A DNA stretch of 64,000 nt from Zeugodacus cucurbitae (taxonomy: Eukaryota; Arthropoda; Insecta; Diptera; Tephritidae). Below, in pieces: positions 11,107 through 22,645 of this stretch (position 1 is the stretch's first letter; each line of letters starts with the position of its first letter). The notes beneath the pieces were generated by a model that did no database searches, had not been told where the DNA came from, and worked only from the letters and a program-made list of their open reading frames with translations. The translations under genes were made by a program, and so were the position numbers. The DNA lies in the NCBI RefSeq assembly GCF_028554725.1, contig NC_071668.1, positions 19,261,501 to 19,325,500 of the forward strand, written 5' to 3'.

Positions 11107-12944
11107 GAATATTTCATAATTTTCGAATTATTTTTGTAAACAGAGTATTGTTAAGCGGTGATATCCCGATTTTTTAATATCTTCACTACTTGTGGATTAT
11201 AAAAACTATAACTTTAATAAATGGAAAATGAAAGACTTTTTCTCAGTGCACTATACTAAAGCTTGACATGTTATTTCTAAGTGTAGACAACTGAGATTTT
11301 CTTTATACACCCGACACATGTGTGTCTGCATGTATGTCGGTAGTGGAATATAGTAGTCACAGCAGCCAGCAGCAAACAACAAAGCAACCGTAGTAATGCA
11401 AGCTATGCGAAATGAGGTTGGAAAAAATATGCTTGTTATAAATTATGATATTTAAATGAAGAAAATGTATACATACAATATACATAAATAAATTTATGCG
11501 TGTGCGTAGAGAGCATAACACCGCTGGTTGCCTTTGTTTGTGTGGCAAGCACAACGGCGTTGTGTACATATGTAATTTTGCAGTGATAGTAATCTGGTTT
11601 AAACTTTCCCAAATAAGCCGTTATTTATTTGACACAAACAAAGGTGCAATAAACATATTTCAATATTTATATATGAAATGCATGCATAAAGAGTATGATT
11701 TCGCATGAGAAGTTTATAAGAAGGAGATGATAAAGAAATTTTCTGAATATATACATACGAAAGTATATGAGAACATAAAGTTATAAGGCAAACAACCTAC
11801 AAAGCCGGGCAGAATTGCAGTGGAAGCAAAATCAGCGGTTAACAGGTAGCAGGCATTTAAATGGATCTACCATATATATAAGTACATATATTAGTATATA
11901 TGTATTTATGTTGGCAAAAAAAACGTCTGCTGGTTTGACTTTCGCCAACGCTTCGTGCTTGCTTGATGGCTGACAACAAATTACAGGTAATAATTGCTGA
12001 TGCCAATCAACAGCAGGCGACAGATGCTACCATTGTTGCAAGACAGCGTCGCTTTTTTGCACAGCTTTTGTTGGAAAATAATTGCAATGAAACACAACAA
12101 AAAAACGGATTGTTGCATGCCACACAACGTCAGCAGTACATACATATATACAATATATATAACTATAGAAGAGCTTTGGGGGGCTGTTGCATTACATACA
12201 TACATCCATATGTACATATTAAAATTCCACAGTAATTGCCGCTGTGCTTTAAGGTGAAGTGATTGCATGTTGCCTGCGGCGCGCTGCTCCTCCTCTCACA
12301 AAATCAGTGCAATCAACATTTTTGCTGCAACATTTTTAAATGGCGACAATTAAGCCGCTAAAAGCAAAAAAATAGCGCATGAAATTAAATTTATTTTAAA
12401 GCAAATACTAGTGGAGCTACAGAAAAAATAGGCAAGTTCATTAGAGATTTCACGCAAATGAAATGGTTAAGGTGGCATGATTTTTTATTAGAACGCCGGA
12501 TTGGCCAGTAAATTGGCAGCCAGAAATTATTATATAAAAGAAGATATTTAAATATTTATTTTTGCAGCGAATTCAGGTAGCTTCAGAGCATGGCTGGTAT
12601 AAATGTATAAAACAAATTTCATTTGGTTTGTATAAAAAATAAAAATATTTACAAAAGTAGGAACAAATATATATACATATTTGTATATAATCAGTGTATG
12701 AGTAGCGTCTAATAGCGGTGAGTAAACAAATGTGTAGCGCAATACAGCGCAGTGCAAAGCAATACCGGCAGCGACGAGGAGCAGATGTTTTGCTCCAATA
12801 TTGGCTTTAACAAAAACAAACACAAGCGCTCATATACAAATATAGATATATAAGATTGTGTATATAAGATAAAATTATATGCAGTACAAAAGCAGCTGCT
12901 GCTGGAGCACTTAAGTATAGGGTGAAGTGGAGAAGACTCACAGC
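11107..12944. other. Non-coding stretch, no supported gene
   Basis: Unique sequence of mixed composition with TATATA-rich patches (11870-11910, 12140-12170, 12670-12690, 12840-12870). Several overlapping ORFs of 70-95 codons between 11960 and 12270 occur on both strands over the same DNA. None has coding-like composition. Confidence 0.5.
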
Positions 12945-13405
12945 GAAAAAAAAATAAAATAAACAAAAAAATACTAATAAAATAACATAAAATGAATTAA
13001 AATAAAATAAAATAAAAATAAAATAAAATTGAATAAAATACAATAAAATAAAATAAAATAAAAAAAATTAAATAGAATGAAAAAAATAAAATGAAAATAA
13101 ATAAAATAAAATAAAATTGAATAAAATAAAATAAAACAAAATAAAATAAAAATAAAACAAAATAAAGTAAAATAAAATAAAGTAAAATAAAAATAAAACA
13201 AAATAAAATAAAAGTAAAATAAAATAAAATAAAATAAAATAAAACGAAGTAAAATAAAATAAAGTAAAATAAAATAAAATAAAATAAAACAAAATAAAGT
13301 AAAATAAAATAAAATAAAATAAAACAAAATAAAGTAAAATAAAATAAAATAAAATACAAAAAAAATAAATTTAAAAAAAATAAATAAAATAAAATATAAA
13401 AAGAA
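12945..13405 (+). repeat. Large (AAAAT)n satellite tract
   Basis: About 450 bases of AAAAT units with recurrent variants AAAAC, AAAGT and AAAAAT. The minus-strand translations are long F/I/L/Y strings and are artefacts of the repeat, not genes. The tract merges on the right into irregular A-rich DNA to about 13720. Confidence 0.97.
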
Positions 13406-13720
13406 CATAATACTTTAAAAACAGTTACGGGAATTAATTTAATATGAATGTTAAAGAAAGATAATCAATAAGAAAAATAAAAAACAATATTTAAGAAATT
13501 TAATAAATAAATACAGCTAATATATATGAAAGTAATTTAATAAAAATAACTGTATAGAAACTAAAATAGAAAAATAAATATAAATAAAAAGATATATAAA
13601 GAAAAGAAATAAATTAAATTAAATAAGCTAAAATAATAATAAATAAAATAAATATATAATAAAAAAATTAAATTATTTTAAATAAAAAAAAAAAACAAAT
13701 GTTTATAAATATTTCCATTG

Positions 13721-15980
13721 CTAAGTAAAATTAAGTAATTAATAATTATTATTGCAACCATTAGTTTAGTACCAAATTTTTAAATTATGTTTTCCTTAAA
13801 AAAATAGTATATTTTTTCAACAATGCGCCTTAATGTAGGCAACAAAAAACAGTGAACTTGGTTTTACACAAGGTTAGAGCTAGCAAACGCTACTTACGGA
13901 ATATAGTTAGTAGTAGTATTTATGGTATAAAATACTAAAGTAAAAAAAAATCTAAACAAATTAATTAAGTGAATATCCACTTATACGATGGAGAAAAGAT
14001 ATATTAAGCCGACGCTTATAATTTAGAAAATTAGATAATTTTTACTAAATTAAATATATAATTTAGTCCTATTTGGAAAGTAGAATGCAACAAAATGTGT
14101 ACGAACTAAAAAAAACAATGGAAATAAAAGGAAAAGGTTTGAAATTAATTATAATAAATTGAAACCATGATAAAAAAAAACAAAAATTAAATGAAAATTT
14201 ATAAATTAGAATAACAATATATGAAGTTGATACAAATTGAAACAAAACCAAATACAATTGTAATAGAAACAACAGCAAAATCGAGTGAATTAGAAGTGAG
14301 TACAAAAAAATCAAAATCTTCAAAAAGTCGTAAAAGGATGAACTTGAAGTGAAAATAAAGGTGTGTATATGACTCTAAGATAGAGATTTTTAATAACGAA
14401 ATTTGTTTGTAAATATCCGTCAACGAAACTTAAGCACAACAATGCCATCAAATATATATAAAAACCAAAAATGTTGCTGAGAAAACTGTTGATTTTTTAG
14501 GTAAATATTTACATCACTCTTTTAATAACACATTTCTTCCCTCGAATACTTGATAATAACACCGCGCGCGCATTAACTGCAAGCACTGTTAATCCAAACA
14601 AATCGCAATTACAGCTAAATATAATACAAAACCTACACCATTAAGCTATCAATCGTTGAGGCACTTCATATATTGAATGTGTAAAGCCAAATCAACTATG
14701 ATATACTTGTTTAGCTTACATTTGTATATATAGGGGAGCGCACAATTATGCATATAGACTATTTGTTTAGAGGGGCCAGCTAGTACAGCGGCATATTTGA
14801 GTGGAGCACGCGCTCAGTCCAGCTGCAGACACGCGTTAAAAACAAGCCTTTTTTTCACGAGTAAAAGCAGATATATTTACTTCTAGATATATATTTGTTA
14901 GCATGTCTGTATATTTATAAGGCTTTTAATTGTATGCCTGTTCTATACTAAATTGTTGCCTTTTTTCTAATACGCTGCCTGTTTTTTAATGTGTAAATAA
15001 CATTTTTGTTTAATTTTCCTGAACACACATACACATCTATACATACATGAATACACTGAACACTTGAATAGCGTGAGCATTTGGTATATGTATGTATGCG
15101 CCGCCTGCCACTTGAGTTTGAATTTATTGCAGGAAAATTAAGTGTTATTGATATCCGATCGACGTAGGCGCGCGTTAGCGTTAGTGGGGTAAAATGCCTG
15201 GCATTAACAAATCAGTGCTGGCTCTATATATTACACACAGTAAATATACCAAATATAGTGGCATGCACACGCCCATAAATGGCGAGCATGAATTACCATT
15301 CAATTCGTCTGCAAGCCAGGCAGGCAGCCGCACGTCTAGACACACTGTCGGTCTGGTAATGAACGCGTGATGAAACAATTCGTTGGCGTTTTACGGTTTT
15401 CATTGCGCTATAATGGTGCGCGATACTTGAATTACTCGTTGTATGGTTATGTGTTTGCTTGTATGTGCTTGACTTTTCACTCCTTTTAATAAGCGCTGAA
15501 GGATCGTATTTCCTTTTGGTTGGCTGTGTGAAATGGCTTTTCATTTAAGTGCAATGATGGATTTATTTAAATAGCTAATTGTAACATGTTGCTGTGGTTT
15601 AGTTGCATACATTCAATTGCTGAAGCATTGATACTACAAATAAGTGGGTTTCTAGTATTATGGTAGTTGAAAATATAATTGAGAGTTTAATGAAACTGAC
15701 GATGATTTGTGTTGAATTTATTATAGCTGCATATATCTATGCAGACTGGAGTCATTAAAACCATGGATAATAATGTATATGTAGAGTTTAGTTGTACAGT
15801 TTATGAGAAAAATATTTAACTTTATTTAAATATTTAATTTAAAATGTAATCAAGAGCTATATCAATCTCAATATGAATTTACGAATATTATAAAATTGTT
15901 AATACTGAGCTTAATTTTGAAATTTAAGTTAAATAAAAGACAAATTTCCATTCAATTTACACAGAATGATAGAAAAACAT
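13721..15980. other. Non-coding stretch, one isolated repeat word
   Basis: It holds a minus-strand copy of the 17-base word at 13827-13843 (GTTGCCTACATTAAGGC). A GC-richer patch lies at 15080-15560, where a basic 83-codon ORF on the minus strand (15293-15544, ATG start) is not convincing enough to call. Confidence 0.5.
13827..13843 (-). repeat. Isolated copy of the GTTGCCTA...AGGC word
   Basis: Reads GTTGCCTACATTAAGGC on the minus strand, one base different from the copy at 16141. It lies just right of the A-rich block, without flanking similarity to the arrays. Confidence 0.6.
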
Positions 15981-16490
15981 AAATTGTTGCCTAAATTTAG
16001 GCGCATTTTACCGAAATCGCGTACCTTTTCAATTAATATATAGGATCCCTTTTGTTTATGAAAATCCGGAGACAATGACCTAAGCTTTTTATGAGAGTCA
16101 ACAAAAAATTTCAACTGAAATATAGAAAAAAATATAAATTGTTGCCTACATTTAGGCTCATTTTTAGCAAAGACGCATACCTTATCAGTTTCTAGGATCT
16201 ATTTAGTCTGCGCAACTCTTGAGCCCTTGTGCTGAGCTTTTAATGTGAGTCAGAGTTGTTAAAACCATGAGTAACTTATAATAAGTAGGCTGTTGTTCTA
16301 CAGCCTGACAAAGAATTTAGCAAAATTAAAATCAATATCTACATAGATAGTATGAGATCTGCTAGATGTTAAAAATCTAACACGTTTTGTATAATTTTCA
16401 AGTTAAAATGAATATAAGTACAAATTTAATTTCAATCTCTATTGAAATTAGAAATAATCTCAATCGTTGCCTACATTTAGGATGTAGTTG
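15955..16490 (+). repeat. Array of GTTGCCTAnATTTAGGC words, three copies
   Basis: Copies are at 15986-16002 (with the perfect 14-base palindrome GCCTAAATTTAGGC), 16141-16157 and 16466-16482. The first two lie in alignable ~155-base units: TAGAAAAA, ATAAATT, the word, GC(G/T)CATTTT, GC.TACCTT, GGATC, GAGTCA. The third is 325 bases further on, about twice the spacing. Confidence 0.85.
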
Positions 16491-18765
16491 AGGGAAGACA
16501 CATACTTTTTACAATTTATTATTAATTTACCTAAATTTATAGATGTAAGAAAGGACCTGTGAAAGCGGTATGAAGTGGATACATGACCGGAACAATGAAC
16601 TTTTCATGTCTTTTATACTCTGTCAACTAGTTATAGCGGATAATGTTGGGGTAATGACTTTCATATATGTAGTATCTCGACACTAAAGAATGTTGGAGCA
16701 TTATAATTTTTTCTTCGTTAGTTTTTGATATTTAACTCCCAATAGCCTATATACACTGAATTATGTTCACAAGAACTCTTTGAATTGCCTATAATTTCTT
16801 AAAGAAGTTCTAAACTCGGTATTATCCATTTCCCTGTCTGTTTTTTTGTTTCTTGCGTTAAGCTATTTGTAGCGAAAAATGGCAGAACGTTCCAATACGA
16901 AGTCAGTAAGTTTACAAAAGTATATTTTCAAGAACGAAATAAATATTTTAGTAATTGAAATTTTGTATTTTTGCGGCTTCATCAGAAATACGAGTTAAAA
17001 ATACGTTGGAAAATATTAAATTTTAAAAAATATTTGCAAGATTCCACCTATGGACCAAAATGATGGCCGTTACCCAATCAGTGGAACTTGAGTTCCTGGA
17101 ATAAATCTACAAGCCTGTGATCACACCGCAAGGCTATATACACCGTACTCGTATACTCAAGGCTAAAGGCTCAAGAAAACAGGTAAATATTTCATGCTCC
17201 ACACAGAGCTGCGCACCGCATAAATATATTATGTATTTATATTTACATACATCCATATATGTATAACACCAACAACTGCTGCTGCTGCATCAACATCAAC
17301 ATAGCGAGGCACGCAGTGATTGCATGGAGAACGTTGATATGCCATTCCGCGTCGAAGAAAGGGTCAGCAACAACAAAATGGTATACAAAAGCAAGTTGGA
17401 GCAGATGTTATGCGGCTTTAATTACAGTTTCTGGCAGGCAGGCAGGCAGCAAGACAGTTGGCGTCGCAGCATGGGGATGGTGGCAGTGGTGATGGGGATG
17501 ATTATGGTGGTAACGATAATGATGGTGGTGACGATGATGATGATTAACGAAATGATTTTGATCATGAAGACGATGCTGCTCCAGCTGAATCCGATGAGGT
17601 GCACGACGACTCTCGATACACATGTTGTGTTATATAAAAGCGAGCAGATGGTAATAAAGCGGAGAGACATGCATGCAACAACAACACAAATATATTTATT
17701 TCATATGTCTTGCATACATTTATTAGGTGTGTGTGTGTGTAGCGCTGCACATGCAACCGTCAAACCATATTAACATAGAACGTGGCTTGTCGCTGCAATA
17801 ACAGTGTTGGGAGCACGAGTGTGTGTCGTGCATTGACTACACATACGTACATACATACACACATAAGCATAAGTAATATTATGGACTGCAGCAGAGCGCA
17901 TTAATTTTGGGGAAACATGTGCGGCAAAAACAAGTGAAAACTAATAAGAAAAAATTTTTTGGAAAAAATTGTATATTATAAACAACAACAACACGACTTT
18001 GAGGCATGTTGCACGCACATAAAATCAAAAATATTTATATATGTATGTCTGGTTTCAGTTTCTACCAAAAAACACAAAAACTTTAAATTAAAGCTTCCAG
18101 CTAGATTCTTAGCAGGTAGCCACACAATATATTCGTGATTACTACAAAACCAAAAAAAAAATACATACATAAATTCATTATACCACAGCAGCAGACTGAC
18201 AACCACTTATACACTGAGCTCAGACAACCGCAGCAGTCAAACGCACACACACTCTCACAAGCTTATAATCACGATAAAAAGCTTTACTTTTCAGCTGCCG
18301 TCGCCGCAGCAGTTGAGATGAGCGCTAACTAAGTAGAAATCTCTTTAGCTGCTTGTCGCCAGCTCAAGCAACTCGAGAACAGGGAGGAAACAAGCAAAAC
18401 AAAATAGCCAAGAGACTGCCGGTGGCAGGTGTTCCGCTGTGTATTGTTGTAGTGACTGTGGTATAAGGTAGTTGGCCAAACACAACAACAACAGCTATGT
18501 GCGGTCGTCGAAATATAACGCTTTTTCAGGTCAACCAAATGTGAATAAACTAATAAAATTAAAAAGACAAAAAACAGATTAGTGAATATGAAGAAGAAGC
18601 AACAACGCGTTAAGAAGGAAGATCAAAATAATATGACATGGGTACATATGTATGTATGATTTTATATGGATATGACGAAATAATTTGAAAAAGAATTGTG
18701 AAAAGAATATGCTGCGAAACTCAAGAGGTAGAGAAGAATATAATTATAGGCATTAGGGTGGTCCC
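16491..18765. other. Non-coding stretch with a GAT/GGT microsatellite
   Basis: Unique sequence. It includes the triplet microsatellite at 17476-17580 and a short (GT)n at 17726-17740. The 149-codon plus-strand ORF across 17324-17773 runs through the microsatellite as a string of M/V residues and is not accepted. Confidence 0.5.
17476..17580 (+). repeat. GATGGT/GATGAT triplet repeat
   Basis: An imperfect run of GGT, GAT and AAT triplets about 100 bases long. It gives long M/V or H-rich translations on the two strands. Confidence 0.85.
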
Positions 18766-18769
18766 AATT

Positions 18770-19175
18770 TTTTGGAATTTAATTTTTACAAATTTTTCTA
18801 AAACATAACCTCAATCTAGATGTTTGTTCAAAAATTTCAAATTTTTTGTTTTTGAAATCTAATTTTAACATATTTCTTTAAGACATAACCTCAATCTACA
18901 TCTTTGTTCGAAAATTTCAAATGTTGTGTCATACCGAGTAAGGTATGTACCTTAGCTAGTGGGTTGAGAACTTGACTAATATTATGATTCTCAAAGTCAG
19001 ATTATAACGAAGATTCTACAATTTCACAGTTATTTTTAAATTTCCGAGTACAATTTCAGTATTTTTTCTATAACGAACGTAGCAAAGTCACTGATGATGC
19101 CTTCTCTTTCATTTCAGCTATCGTATCAGACTATGGTGTAGACCTTAGCAAATGGGTAGAGAACTTAACCACTTC
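18770..19175 (+). repeat. Two nested degenerate duplications
   Basis: A block containing ACATAACCTCAATCTA followed by TTTGTTC and AAATTTCAAAT occurs at 18803 and again at 18883, an 80-base period. Further on, the order TA(G/T)ACCTTAGC, then TGGGT(T/A)GAGAACTT, is seen near 18948 and again near 19140, about 190 bases apart. These are decayed tandem duplications with no coding content. Confidence 0.75.
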
Positions 19176-20294
19176 TAAGGGACGGAAAATTGTTCGGGGA
19201 TACGCATCAGGATACTTTATTGGACAAATATTTCCAAAAATTTGACCAAAAAGTCTCACTTCTACCACATTCCAAGGCAAATTAAAATCTTATATTTGGT
19301 ATAAAATTGAGAAAAAATTGAAAAGTTCAAAATTCTTATCACATCATAATGAAAAAGTTCAGTCTAAGGCATAAGAGAGCCCCAAATCATATCACTATCA
19401 ACAAGCGTTGGGTATAAAACATCGGTACCACCTATCACTGAGGGCCTACTTCACTACTATTTTGCATATTTTTCTTCACAACTGCCTAGTTATAACGTGA
19501 TTGCGTGACCTTAAGAAACTTGAGATTTTTGATTTTATTTCTTGTATTTTCATACACATTTCTCGTCGAGTTCTTTCAAGTTCTCCCCTGAGCTTACACA
19601 ACAACAGCTTACACATTACTGGTGTTACCAAAAATCAACGCCAAGTAGCGTCTCAGCGTTACGTGCAAACGGTAGGAAGTGTGTCTCTTACTGCTGGAGC
19701 GTCATTTGCATATTGTTTGTTTGTAAGCAACGCTGAAGTGACGTTGGAATTTTGGTTGTAATCAAATTACGAACTTCAACTACATGTATATAATATAATA
19801 TATGAAGAAATGTAGTGATGTGTATATAAGCAGAGCCGTAGTGGGGCTACAGTTTTTCACTGCAGTAGTCTGTAACCTCTGCGTTTCGCTCGTAAAATCT
19901 GCGCCCATTATTAATAGTATACTACAAAAGACTTTTGTCTCGCCAAGCAAATGCTACCTTACGCCGCCAACAATAAACACATGGACGGCCGGTCGGCATT
20001 GTCATGTAAATTTTCTGATTACGTTGTATATTATTAATAATGTGATATTTTTCTTAATAAAAATAGCTCAGCTTACATAAATATGCATAACGTAAGTCGA
20101 TAATGACAAAGCGTTTTCGTTTAACGTTTAATTCTTTTCACAGATTCTTTAAAATTAAAAGAGAAACTGATTCTATAGTCTGCAGAAAGCGCTATAATGT
20201 ATATGACACGCAGCTGTTGTTGCTGTAGGAGTAGTAAAAACAAAGACTATTTTCAGAAAACAAAAACAAGATGACAAAGGTAGCATTAAGCGGT
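19176..20294. other. Mostly unique sequence, possible core promoter
   Basis: Between 19500 and 20090 the DNA is GC-richer and contains several modest plus-strand ORFs. One starts with ATG at 19802 (92 codons, 19802-20080), overlapping a TATA-like TATATAAG. Composition is not coding-like enough to call a gene. Confidence 0.4.
19823..19830 (+). promoter_or_regulatory. TATA-box-like sequence
   Basis: TATATAAG preceded by GTG and followed by GC-rich DNA resembles a fly TATA box. The nearest initiator-like sequence (TTCACTG, 19856-19862) lies about 36 bases downstream, slightly too far and an imperfect match. On its own this is weak evidence. Confidence 0.15.
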
Positions 20295-20645
20295 GAGTGA
20301 ACTTTATACCAGTTATAGAAGAGTAGTTTACGCCACTTTGGCAACATGAAAAATGTTGTTTTATGTGGTGAATATACTTTATACCAGTTATAGTAGCGTT
20401 GTTTATACCACTTTGGAGACATTCGAAGGTTGTTTTATGTGATGAATCAACTTTATACCACTCTAGTAATACGGCAAATGTGGTTACATGGCAAGTTAAC
20501 TTTATACAAGTTATAGTAGAGTAATTTATACCACTTTTTTAACATGATATCGGTTGTTTTGTGCAGTGTGTGAAATTTATACCAGTTATAATATAATAGT
20601 TATACCACTTTATACCAGTTTGGTAACATGTTGCATCAGATTTTT
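20295..20645 (+). repeat. Degenerate tandem repeat, ~75-base unit, about five copies
   Basis: The landmark ACTTTATACCAGTTATAG recurs at about 20301, 20376, 20450, 20499 and 20574. TTTATACCACTTTGG.(A/G)ACAT and GGTTGTTTTATGTG recur between them. Four intervals are 75, 74, 49 and 75, so one unit carries a deletion. The minus-strand 76-codon ORF is a reading of this repeat. Confidence 0.92.
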
Positions 20646-22019
20646 GGGAAATTAGGTCGATAAAGGGCAATAAAGTTATACATTTATATGGAAATGTTCA
20701 GAAAGACGAGGCGATTTGAACGAAAAGGCTTGCTAAGGAGTCCAGCTTTCGAAAGAAAAAATGCTACGTTCGTAAATGGGTTGCTAATGGAATATTTTTA
20801 ATTTCCTCCCGAACTTAAAGACAAATAATGTCATAATAATTTTTGGTTTTGCTGAGAGCAGGTGTTATTGAAGTTAATCAAGAATCATGGTAAAATATTA
20901 AAACAAAATATAGAGGAAATCCAACCAACAACAAAACCTGAGTGGAGAACGAATCAAGAAACTAAAAGAACAGACCCTAAATGGAAAGAAGTAGATAAAA
21001 ATTGAAGAAAAATAAATAAATAAAACAAAAACAACACAGGAAAAAAATAATTAACGCATAAAAAACACCAACACAACCATTTGATTACGGTTAATTAGTC
21101 ATTCTCTATGCAATCAGTCGGAGGAAAAATATGAAAAAAATTATACCGAAATAACGTGCGGCACACAACTTGAAATAACCAATCAGTAAATTGATACTTA
21201 ATTATGTTAAAGCAATAGCCAAGCGAAGCTAATGATGATCATAATGATGTTGAGATGATGATACTAATGGCTAAGCTGGTTGTTGGTCTCTAAGTACCGC
21301 CGCGCATGAGTAATAGACTAAACTCTGTAATTATTGAAGTAAGCGACACGCCTGAAGAATTGAATGTTATGAAATCACATTTCCGAAACCAGGTAACGCA
21401 AGCGCAACAACAACAGTTCGTGTTTGTAACGCAAGTGTAACAGCCTTTTGTGGGGGCATTGGCATTGGTCTAATTTCGTCGTTGTTGCGCCGGTGTCATG
21501 TGGCGTCGCATATTCATTATGCGAAGCCGAACGAAGTCACACGGTGGTGTCTAATTTGTTGGTCTTTTATAGACGAAAAAAATAAGTAATAATTTGGCTT
21601 AATTATATGTACTCGTATGTATAAGCGTAGGTTTAGAATACGAGATACGAATAACTGTAGCTTAGCAACATGAGAAAGAAAAAATTAAGCAAATCTTCGG
21701 TTAAGGGTAACCAGGGCAACTTGTAGCGTTTTTAGCGATTTTATTTCGGTTTTTTGGTGTTATTTGCGGTGGAGCACAGGTGAAGCGTGAAATTAAATAT
21801 TTTTTTTTTATATAGAGACTACAACTGGGTGTTGCTAATTTAACGGTATTTATTGAATAGCAGTACTATTTGTTTAGTGTAAGCGTGACGGATGGAATTA
21901 GGTGTAAAGAATTAATTAATATTAATATTCTTGAAGTAGTAATTTTATAAATTTCGTAAAATAAAAGATACTACCAAAATTACGTGATAATAATATAGAT
22001 TAAAATGTGACGTAAGGCA
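20646..22019. other. Non-coding stretch, no supported gene
   Basis: AT-rich with CAA/GAT patches (around 21230-21260 and 21400). No repeat array or coding region recognised. Confidence 0.5.
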
Positions 22020-22645
22020 CTACTAATGGTCCGAACCAAGCTATGGAGATCCTTGTCGGCCATCTTAGACAATGATTTGCTTTCTAGAATATAATAAATG
22101 CTATAAATGGAAAGCTATCTGGAATTAAGACTCAATCCTCGGCTCGGAACTCATCAAAAAGGTATATAGACCCCTTCTTTGACGTGATCGCAAACTAGAG
22201 TGATGAAAACCTCTTAAAAGAATGTGCAACTCATAAATTCGGTTATTCTATCTGGGACTAAAACTTAAGTCGTTAAAATCCTCGGCTCGGAAGGTATTTA
22301 GACCCCTTTTTGACGTGATCGGAACCCTAAGAGTGACAAAACCCTTAAGATAGATGTGGTACTTCAAAGTTCGGTTATTCTATCTTTGATTAAAACTCAA
22401 GTCGTTAAAATCCTCGGCTCGGAAGGTATTTAGACCCCTTTTTGACGTGATCGGAACCCTAAAAGTGACAAAACCCTTAAATAGATGTGGTACTTCAAAA
22501 TTCGGTTATTCTATCTGGAATTAAAACTCAAGTCGTTAAAATCCTCGGCTCGGAAAGTATTTAGACCCCTTTTTTGACGTGATCGGAACCCTAAGAGTAA
22601 TAAAACGCCTTAATAAAGATGTTGAACTCCAAAATTCCATTATTC
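22020..22645 (+). repeat. Tandem repeat, ~132-base unit, four copies
   Basis: Units contain AAGTCGTTAAAATCCTCGG, CTCGGAAGGTATTTAGACCCC, GACGTGATCGGAACCCTAA and GGTTATTCTATCT. TCCTCGGCTCGGAA starts at 22136, 22279, 22411 and 22542, giving intervals of 143, 132 and 131. The three right-hand copies are highly similar and the first is more diverged. This is the youngest-looking array in the window. Confidence 0.96.

Noticed and set aside
12974..13408. Minus-strand ORFs of 74-144 codons rich in F, I, L, Y
   Set aside because: They are translations of the (AAAAT)n satellite; stop codons are absent only because of the repeat unit.
15293..15544. Basic 83-codon minus-strand ORF with ATG
   Set aside because: Length and composition are within chance, and there is no start context, splice or domain support.
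17324..17773. 149-codon plus-strand ORF and histidine-rich minus-strand ORF
   Set aside because: Both read the GAT/GGT microsatellite at 17476-17580.
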